DNA from: Clostridiales bacterium
GTDB lineage: Bacteria > Bacillota > Clostridia > Lachnospirales > Lachnospiraceae
NCBI GenBank assembly: GCA_021203115.1
Contig: JAJQBV010000032.1
Location: 1-11,446, forward strand
DNA: 11,446 nucleotides
Direction: 5' to 3'
Part shown: positions 6,844 to 11,446 of the stretch, one piece after another
Position numbering within the stretch: the stretch's first letter is position 1
Layout: the number at the start of each line of letters is the position of its first letter
Position numbers and translations under genes: made by a program
Notes under the pieces: model-generated
What the model was told of the DNA's origin: nothing
The model's database searches: none
The model's input: the letters and a program-made list of their open reading frames with translations, nothing else

Positions 6844-6872
6844 TTGACCGGTATCATACCGGATGATAAAAT
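6844..6872 (+). promoter_or_regulatory. Promoter of the trpS-GH53 operon
   Basis: TTGACC (6844-6849), a 17-bp spacer, and TAAAAT (6867-6872) preceded by TGA, which makes an extended -10. It begins at the base following the DUF5662 stop codon. The expected start near 6879 gives a leader of about 40 bases. A perfect palindrome fills most of the spacer, so regulation by a bound protein is likely. Confidence 0.7.
6848..6862. promoter_or_regulatory. Palindromic candidate operator in the trpS promoter
   Basis: CCGGTAT and ATACCGG form a perfect 15-bp inverted repeat around a single C. It overlaps the end of the -35 hexamer and the front of the spacer. A dimeric repressor bound here would stop RNA polymerase. 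The regulator is not known and none is encoded in the window. As RNA it would be a short 6-bp hairpin without a T-run, so a terminator for the gene upstream is unlikely. Confidence 0.5.
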
Positions 6873-6886
6873 AAAAAAGGTTTTTC

Positions 6887-6902
6887 CCTCCGGCTTCGGA
6901 GG
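6887..6902 (+). other. Hairpin in the trpS leader next to the ribosome site
   Basis: CCTCCG (6887-6892) pairs with CGGAGG (6897-6902) around a GCTT loop. The CCTCC arm could instead pair with the GGAGG of the trpS ribosome site (6909-6913). The gap is far too short for a T-box leader, which usually controls aminoacyl-tRNA synthetase genes in Firmicutes. A simple translational switch is conceivable but unproven. Confidence 0.35.
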
Positions 6903-6918
6903 ATGAAGGGAGGATATT

Positions 6919-7923
6919 ATGATAGACGGAAAAAAAGTATTGTTCAGCGGCATGCAGGCGACAGGGAACCTGACTCTCGGCAATTATCTCGGAGCCCTGA
7001 AAAACTGGCTGACCCTGAGTGATAAATATGAATGCTTTTACAGCGTGGTAGACATGCACTCCATCACTATCCGGCAGGATCCTGCCGAGCTGCGCAAGCG
7101 CGCACGCGCACTGCTGACTCTGTACATTGCGGCGGGTCTGGATCCGAAGAAAAACTGTATCTACTATCAGTCCCATGTATCCGGCCATGCGGAGCTGGCA
7201 TGGGTTCTGAACTGCTATACTTATATGGGCGAGCTCAACCGCATGACACAGTTTAAGGACAAAGCCGCAAAGCACGCGGATAACATCAACGCCGGCCTCT
7301 TTACCTATCCTGTGCTGATGGCCGCCGATATCCTTCTCTACCAGACGGATCTGGTTCCGGTGGGAATCGACCAGATGCAGCATCTGGAGCTGACCCGGGA
7401 TATCGCACAGCGCTTCAACGCGATCTACGGGGATGTCTTCGTTGTGCCGGACGCCTATGTCGGAAAGGTCGGGGCGAAGATCAACAGCCTGCAGAATCCG
7501 GAGAAAAAAATGTCCAAATCGGATGAGAATGTCAACGCGAGCATTTACCTTATGGATGATCCGGACACCGTGATGCGGAAGTTCAAGCGGGCGGTAACCG
7601 ATTCGGAAGCGTGCATTGCATACCGCGATGAGCAGCCCGGCATTAAAAATCTCTTAAATATTTACTGCGCGTGTACCGGTAAAACACCGGATGAAGCGGT
7701 AGCGGAGTTCTCCGGGAGAGGATACGGCGAGTTGAAAACCGGCGTCGGGGAAGCGGTCGTAGCGGTCTTAAAGCCGCTTCAGGCGGAGGTAAAACGGCTT
7801 TCCGCCGACAAGGCATATATTGATGACATCATTAAAGAAAACGCGCAGAAAGCCAACTATTACGCCTCAAAGACACTGCGCAAGGTACACAAAAAAATCG
7901 GCTTTCCGGAGAGGATAAGATAA
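6919..7923 (+). CDS. trpS: Tryptophanyl-tRNA synthetase
   Basis: A 334-residue class I aminoacyl-tRNA synthetase that charges tRNA-Trp in the cytoplasm. Seen: the TrpS form of the HIGH region, SGMQATGNLTLGNYLGA (10-26), the tryptophan pocket region with MAADILLYQTDLVPVGIDQ (134-152), HLELTRDIAQRFN (155-167), and the KMSKS loop at 197-201 in KKMSKSDEN. Length and order match the bacterial enzyme. GGGAGGA lies five bases before the ATG. It has its own promoter with a palindrome. The last A of its TAA stop is the first base of the ATG of a GH53 glycosidase gene, so the two are translationally coupled, an unusual pairing. Confidence 0.96.
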   Translation: MIDGKKVLFSGMQATGNLTLGNYLGALKNWLTLSDKYECFYSVVDMHSITIRQDPAELRKRARALLTLYIAAGLDPKKNCIYYQSHVSGHAELAWVLNCYTYMGELNRMTQFKDKAAKHADNINAGLFTYPVLMAADILLYQTDLVPVGIDQMQHLELTRDIAQRFNAIYGDVFVVPDAYVGKVGAKINSLQNPEKKMSKSDENVNASIYLMDDPDTVMRKFKRAVTDSEACIAYRDEQPGIKNLLNIYCACTGKTPDEAVAEFSGRGYGELKTGVGEAVVAVLKPLQAEVKRLSADKAYIDDIIKENAQKANYYASKTLRKVHKKIGFPERIR

Positions 7924-8939
7924 TGGAGACAGGAATGGACAGGATGGCTCTCGGCGCAGATCTCGGATGGGTCAGTCAGTTAGAGCAGATGGGCTATACA
8001 TGGGTGGACGATGACGGCAGGGCAATCGACCCGATTCAGGCATGCCGCGATATGGGCGCCAATGCGGTGCGTTTCCGTATTTTCGTAAATCCCCCGAAGG
8101 AGGCTTTCTGGCAAAAGAGGGAAGAGGAGCGCTGCATGCTCGGCTTTTGCGATACGCAGAGTGTGATTGATGCAGCCCGCCGCGTCCGTGATCTGGGGAT
8201 GGATGTGATGCTGGGATTTCACTACAGCGATCATTTCGCGGATCCGGAGATTCAGGATATCCCGGAAGAGTGGAAGAATGACGATGATGAAGCGCTCACC
8301 GCGCGCATCTATACTCATACCCGCGAGTCGCTCCTGCGCTTTCGGGAGGCCGGCATTGAGCCGAAGTGGATACAGGTCGGCAATGAGATCAACAACGGCA
8401 TAATGTGGCCAAAGGGCAGCCTGAAAGAGGCTCCCGCACAACTGGTGCGTTTCCTGAATGCCGGGTATGACGCGGTGAAAGACGTATTCCCGGAGTGTCA
8501 GGTAATCACCCACATGGCCGGTGTGAACAGTGAAGAGTGGTGTGTTCCCTTTCTGGACAATTTCTTTGCAAACAACGGAAAGACCGACCTGATCGGCTTT
8601 TCCTATTATCCGTACTGGATGCAGTTTGCCAGCGATGCAACGGCGCTTCAGGGCTGGCTTACCATGTATGAACAGCGATACGGAAAACCGGTGATGATCG
8701 TGGAAGTCGGCGCGGAGGATGCCGACGAGGATGGTTCCCGTGAGACGATCCGGCACTGCATCGATGCGGTGCGCGCGCTCCCCAAAGGCCGCGGACTCGG
8801 CGTTTTTTACTGGGAGCCGGAAGTAAGCCGGGAGATCCTGCCGGATCATTATCCGCTCGGCGCTGCCCGTCTTCTGAGTGATCATACGCTTCAGTTTACA
8901 AAAGCCATGACCGTTTACCGCGAATATAACCCGGCCTGA
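7923..8939 (+). CDS. GH53 family glycosidase (endo-beta-1,4-galactanase type), no signal peptide
   Basis: A 338-residue glycoside hydrolase family 53 TIM barrel, the family that cleaves beta-1,4-galactan side chains of pectin. Seen: the N-terminal GADLGWVSQLEQMG (11-24), RFRIFVNP (50-57), GFHYSDHFADP (98-108; the family usually reads DFHYSDxWADP), the acid/base Glu155 in WIQVGNEINNGIMWP, GFSYYPYW (225-232), and the probable nucleophile Glu261 in MIVEVGAED. The residues after Glu261 differ from the usual ET(A/S) form. The protein has only the catalytic domain, and no signal peptide: it opens METGMDRMALGADLG straight into the barrel. It would act in the cytoplasm on imported oligosaccharides (inference). 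ATG overlaps the trpS stop by one base. No other sugar genes are in view. Confidence 0.85.
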   Translation: METGMDRMALGADLGWVSQLEQMGYTWVDDDGRAIDPIQACRDMGANAVRFRIFVNPPKEAFWQKREEERCMLGFCDTQSVIDAARRVRDLGMDVMLGFHYSDHFADPEIQDIPEEWKNDDDEALTARIYTHTRESLLRFREAGIEPKWIQVGNEINNGIMWPKGSLKEAPAQLVRFLNAGYDAVKDVFPECQVITHMAGVNSEEWCVPFLDNFFANNGKTDLIGFSYYPYWMQFASDATALQGWLTMYEQRYGKPVMIVEVGAEDADEDGSRETIRHCIDAVRALPKGRGLGVFYWEPEVSREILPDHYPLGAARLLSDHTLQFTKAMTVYREYNPA

Positions 8940-8948
8940 GCTGCCGGG
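8930..8948 (+). terminator. Weak GC-rich hairpin at the GH53 stop codon
   Basis: CCCGGC (8930-8935) pairs with GCCGGG (8943-8948) around a seven-base loop that contains the TGA stop. No T-run follows, so it is not a typical intrinsic terminator; it may protect the 3' end of the message or be incidental. Confidence 0.25.
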
Positions 8949-8990
8949 ATCTCCTGTCACTTCGCGGCCTCATATAAAAGTGGGAAAGGC

Positions 8991-9018
8991 ACAACGGCGG
9001 TATTTCACACATAAAATG
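8991..9018 (+). promoter_or_regulatory. Possible sporulation-type promoter ahead of the sigma factor gene
   Basis: An AC at 8991-8992 lies 17 bases before CATAAAATG (9010-9018), which resembles the sigma-K form AC-N16/17-CATAnnnTA with the last base off; the -10 also resembles the sigma-E CATACAnT. A second CATATAAAA is at 8971-8979 without a fitting -35. Such short motifs occur by chance, so this is tentative, though sigma-E and sigma-K control is known for sigK in Bacillus. Confidence 0.25.
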
Positions 9019-9051
9019 AAAAGAAAGGACTGATTTACCGGGGTACTTTCT

Positions 9052-9684
9052 TTGCAGAAATCTTTTTTACCGCCTTTAAGCACCACGGAGGAAAAATATT
9101 ATCTGGAGCAGTTGAGCAGAGGAGATATTCAGGCGAGAGACGTTTTGATCGAGCGAAACATGCGTCTGGTCGCTTATATTGCCAAAAAATATCTGGGTAC
9201 GGAAGAAAACATGGAAGACCTGATTTCCATCGGCACAATCGGTCTGATCAAGGCCGTGTCTACCTTCCGCCCGGACAGGGCCAAACGGCTCGGTACCTAC
9301 GCCGCCCGCTGCATCGAGAACGAGCTGCTCATGTACTTCCGATACAAGAAAAAAAGCAGCCGGGAGGTTTCGCTCAACGAGCCCATCGGCACGGATCGGG
9401 AGGGAAACCAGATTACGCTCGCGGAGGTGGTCGAAAGTCCGGAGGCCGAGCTCTGGGAGCGTGTTCTTTTAAAGAAAAACATCGGGCAGCTCTACGCCCT
9501 GCTTCCGCATGTTTTGAACCGGAGGGAGCAGTATATCATCTGTAAACGGTACGGTCTTTACAATATGAAGCCCGGAACACAGCGGGAGATCGCCGCTGCC
9601 CTCGGCATATCGAGATTCTACGTGTCCCGCATCGAAAAAAAAGCTTTATGTAAATTAAAGCGTGCATTTTCCCAACAGTCGTGA
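9052..9684 (+). CDS. sigK: Sporulation sigma factor, SigK type
   Basis: A 210-residue sigma-70-family factor of the late mother-cell sporulation class. Seen: region 2 (about 32-100) with LIERNMRLVAYIAKKY, EDLISIGTIGLIKAV and TYAARCIENELLMYFR, the SigK-like linker EVSLNEPIGTDREGNQITL (105-123), and region 4 (about 145-205) with TQREIAAALGISRFYVSRIEKKAL as the -35 binding helix-turn-helix. SigE is the close alternative; the linker and the PLSTTEEKYYLEQLSRGD opening favour SigK. The start is TTG at 9052 with only a weak ribosome site; the frame is closed by TGA at 9031, and the first ATG lies inside region 2. There is therefore no room for the about 20-residue pro-sequence of Bacillus pro-SigK, and the gene is not interrupted by a skin-type element. 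Confidence 0.78.
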   Translation: MQKSFLPPLSTTEEKYYLEQLSRGDIQARDVLIERNMRLVAYIAKKYLGTEENMEDLISIGTIGLIKAVSTFRPDRAKRLGTYAARCIENELLMYFRYKKKSSREVSLNEPIGTDREGNQITLAEVVESPEAELWERVLLKKNIGQLYALLPHVLNRREQYIICKRYGLYNMKPGTQREIAAALGISRFYVSRIEKKALCKLKRAFSQQS

Positions 9685-9690
9685 TATAAT
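9682..9690 (+). promoter_or_regulatory. Extended -10 promoter candidate for yifB
   Basis: TGA directly followed by a perfect TATAAT (9685-9690) makes an ideal extended -10, overlapping the sigma factor stop codon. There is no good -35 at 16-18 bp upstream. The expected start near 9697 gives a leader of about 35 bases before the yifB ATG. Confidence 0.45.
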
Positions 9691-9713
9691 CTTTACACTT
9701 TTATCGTATCTGA

Positions 9714-9723
9714 TTTGTACAAA
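9714..9723. promoter_or_regulatory. 10-bp palindrome in the yifB leader
   Basis: TTTGTACAAA is a perfect palindrome eight bases before the yifB ATG, where a Shine-Dalgarno site would be expected but is absent. It might be an operator or chance. Confidence 0.2.
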
Positions 9724-9731
9724 AGTAAATT

Positions 9732-11258
9732 ATGTACAGTGTCATAACAACCGCCATTCACTATGGTCTGGATGCTATTCCGGTGCAGGTCGAGGCTGAT
9801 ATCAGCGAGGGCCTCCCCTGCTTCGAGATGGTCGGTTTCCTCTCTTCTGAGGTCAGGGAAGCGAGAGAGCGGGTGCGCACCGCACTGAAAAATTCCGCCC
9901 ACCCGATTCCTCCGAAACGCGTCACGATCAATCTTACTCCTGCAAATATACGAAAATCCGGGACCGGATGTGACCTTCCTGTCGCAGCGGCGATTCTTGC
10001 TGCGCAGGGGGTTCTGGACGAGAAACTGCTGTCCCGGTATATTTTGATCGGGGAGGTCAGTTTAAACGGCGCGATTCTTCCGGTCGGCGGCGTGCTCTCG
10101 GCAGCGATTCTTGCAAAGAAGGAATCCTATGAGGGAATCATCGTTCCGGAGCAGAACGCCCGCGAGGCATCCATCATTTCCGGCATCCGGGTCGTCCCTG
10201 TCTCGGATCTTCCCTCCTTTATCACACGCTGTGAGACTGAGCTTTCCGGAGAGACTGCATATCAGCAGCCGGTGACCGATATCTGGGAAACCTCGTATCC
10301 GGTCGATTTCAGTGAGGTCTGCGGTCAGAAGACGCTTCGCCGTGCCTGTGAGATCGCCGTCAGCGGCATGCACAATCTCCTGATGATCGGGCCTCCGGGC
10401 TCGGGAAAGAGTATGGTCGCAAAGCGCATTCCCACCATTCTTCCGGATCTTTCCAGAGAGGAAAAGCTGGAGCTCTCCCAGATCTACAGTATCTGCAGTC
10501 TTTTGGATGAAAAGCGGATTGTCAGAAATGAACGGCCGTTTCGCAGTCCGCATCACACATCGACACCGCAGGCAATCGCCGGAGGTGGAAAATACCCTCG
10601 TCCCGGTGAGATCAGTCTGGCTCATCACGGTGTTTTGTTTCTCGATGAGCTTCCGGAATTCCCTACGCGGACACTGGAGGTTCTGCGTGAGCCGCTGGAG
10701 GACCGGCAGATTCACATCTCACGTCTTGACGCCTCGATTACGTATCCGGCCGATTTCATCCTTGCGGCATCCATGAATCCCTGTCCCTGCGGGTATTATC
10801 CGGACCGGAACCGCTGCAGCTGTTCGCCCTCCGCAATCCAGAACTACATGAACCGGGTGTCACAGGCGCTCCTTGACCGGATTGACCTGAGCGTGGAGTC
10901 GCAGGAAATTACTTACGCACAGATGCAGGATAAAACCCGGTCTGAGTCGTCCGCGTCAATCCGGAAGCGGGTGGAACGGGTCCACGAGATTCAACGGGAA
11001 CGATATAAAGAGAAACCATACCGCTTTAACAGTCAGATTCCTAATGCAGATATGGATTTGTACTGCGCGCTGGATGAAGAATGCAAACAATGGATACCGG
11101 AAAAATATGAGGAGTATCAGCTGAGTGCGCGCACTTATCATAAAATTTTAAAAATCGCGCGTACACTGGCGGACATGGAGGAATCCGGACAGATTCGCCG
11201 GGAGCATCTGGAAGAAGCTTTCTTTTACCGCAGTCCCAACAAGAAGTATTGGAGGTGA
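9732..11258 (+). CDS. yifB: YifB/ComM family Mg-chelatase-like AAA+ ATPase
   Basis: A 508-residue protein with the full family layout: an N-terminal Lon-like domain (about 1-180, with DISEGLPCFEMVG and PANIRKSGTGCDLPVAAAIL), a central Mg-chelatase-type AAA+ domain with Walker A GPPGSGKS (220-227) and Walker B VLFLDELPEF (301-310), a cysteine cluster MNPCPCGYYPDRNRCSCSP (348-366), and an arginine-bearing LLDRIDL (380-386), then a C-terminal Mg-chelatase-like domain. The ComM relatives act as helicases that help branch migration in natural transformation; in Firmicutes the role is less clear. Start: ATG at 9732 gives the conserved opening, but no good ribosome site is seen. The stop overlaps GGAGGTGA, the ribosome site of the next gene, a broken dprA; yifB-dprA is a common pair in Clostridia. 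Confidence 0.93.
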   Translation: MYSVITTAIHYGLDAIPVQVEADISEGLPCFEMVGFLSSEVREARERVRTALKNSAHPIPPKRVTINLTPANIRKSGTGCDLPVAAAILAAQGVLDEKLLSRYILIGEVSLNGAILPVGGVLSAAILAKKESYEGIIVPEQNAREASIISGIRVVPVSDLPSFITRCETELSGETAYQQPVTDIWETSYPVDFSEVCGQKTLRRACEIAVSGMHNLLMIGPPGSGKSMVAKRIPTILPDLSREEKLELSQIYSICSLLDEKRIVRNERPFRSPHHTSTPQAIAGGGKYPRPGEISLAHHGVLFLDELPEFPTRTLEVLREPLEDRQIHISRLDASITYPADFILAASMNPCPCGYYPDRNRCSCSPSAIQNYMNRVSQALLDRIDLSVESQEITYAQMQDKTRSESSASIRKRVERVHEIQRERYKEKPYRFNSQIPNADMDLYCALDEECKQWIPEKYEEYQLSARTYHKILKIARTLADMEESGQIRREHLEEAFFYRSPNKKYWR

Positions 11259-11263
11259 CGGCG

Positions 11264-11446
11264 ATGGAATACGAATAGTGGCTCGCAACGTTGTATAAAA
11301 TCGGGTACAATCGGCGCAGGCAGGCATGTGAACTGGCCGAAGGCACAAAAACACTTTATCATTATTCCGCAAAAAAGCTTGCAGACCTGCATTTTGATAT
11401 GCTCCCCATATGGTAGACATTGAAAATATTCAAAATCTACTATATG
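11264..11446 (+). pseudogene. dprA: Broken dprA-like gene (5' part, runs off the window)
   Basis: Right after yifB, a perfect GGAGGTGA ribosome site precedes an ATG at 11264. The reading begins MEYE, meets TAG at 11276-11278, then continues WLATLYKIGYNRRRQACELA and TLYHYSAKKLADLHFDM before another TAG at 11414-11416. This matches the opening of DprA/Smf (xYxYWLAxLxxIGxRxxxxL...LYxxSxxEL), with the first TAG where a Tyr is usual. From about 11410 a different frame reads MVDIENIQNLLY, which suits the expected continuation, so a frameshift near 11402-11410 is likely. DprA loads RecA on incoming single-stranded DNA in transformation. etfB and etfA end in TAG, so TAG is a stop here. Decay looks recent, because similarity and ribosome site survive. 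Sequencing error is the alternative. Confidence 0.6.

Noticed and set aside
6843..6918. T-box riboswitch ahead of trpS
   Set aside because: The gap is only 75 bases, too short for a T-box, and there is no specifier loop or T-box sequence. A promoter and a palindrome explain it better.
7980..8960. Long open frame on the minus strand opposite the GH53 gene (326 codons)
   Set aside because: The + strand has intact GH53 motifs and a coupled start; the antisense protein shows no recognisable domain.
11264..11446. Recoding of TAG as an amino acid (amber decoding) in the dprA-like gene
   Set aside because: etfB and etfA end in TAG at the expected family length, and a frameshift is also needed, so decay is simpler.

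Overview
The window looks like a chromosomal segment of a spore-forming, low- to mid-GC Firmicute, most likely a Lachnospiraceae-type Clostridium relative. The grounds are a sporulation sigma factor (SigK family), a fatty-acid synthesis operon behind a FabT-like operator, a chromosomal TraX-family protein, a DUF5662 protein and strong AGGAGG ribosome binding sites. Every gene is on the + strand and there is no mobile element, CRISPR array, rRNA or tRNA.

Layout. (1) Positions 1-1399: the end of etfB and all of etfA, the two subunits of an electron transfer flavoprotein, usually found downstream of an acyl-CoA dehydrogenase. (2) Positions 1422-5470: a type II fatty-acid synthesis operon, acpP-fabD-fabG-fabF-fabZ. 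It has a near-consensus promoter (TTGACG, 17 bp, TATACT) overlapped by a 21-bp palindrome of FabT type, and it ends in a strong intrinsic terminator. The 209-bp fabG-fabF gap holds a large RNA-structured element ending in a terminator-like hairpin. The operon carries no enoyl-ACP reductase, FabH or acetyl-CoA carboxylase genes. (3) Positions 5473-6843: a TraX-family membrane protein and a DUF5662 protein with a TTG start. (4) Positions 6844-8939: trpS and a GH53 beta-1,4-galactanase-family gene overlapping it by one base, behind an extended -10 promoter whose spacer contains a perfect 15-bp palindrome. (5) Positions 9052-9684: a sigK-like sporulation sigma factor with no pro-sequence and no interruption. 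(6) Positions 9732-11258: yifB/comM, an Mg-chelatase-like AAA ATPase. (7) Positions 11264-11446: the start of a dprA-like gene with an intact ribosome binding site but in-frame stop codons and an apparent frameshift, so probably a recently decayed pseudogene.

How the genes relate. FabD loads malonyl onto the AcpP phosphopantetheine arm, FabF condenses, FabG reduces the ketone and FabZ dehydrates; the final enoyl reduction must be supplied from elsewhere. EtfAB shuttles electrons for an acyl-CoA dehydrogenase in (probably) butyrate-type metabolism and lies directly upstream of the FAS promoter. No unmistakably new system is visible. The points most worth a second look are the fabG-fabF structured element, the incomplete FAS set beside etfBA, the trpS-GH53 coupling with its palindromic operator, and the broken dprA.
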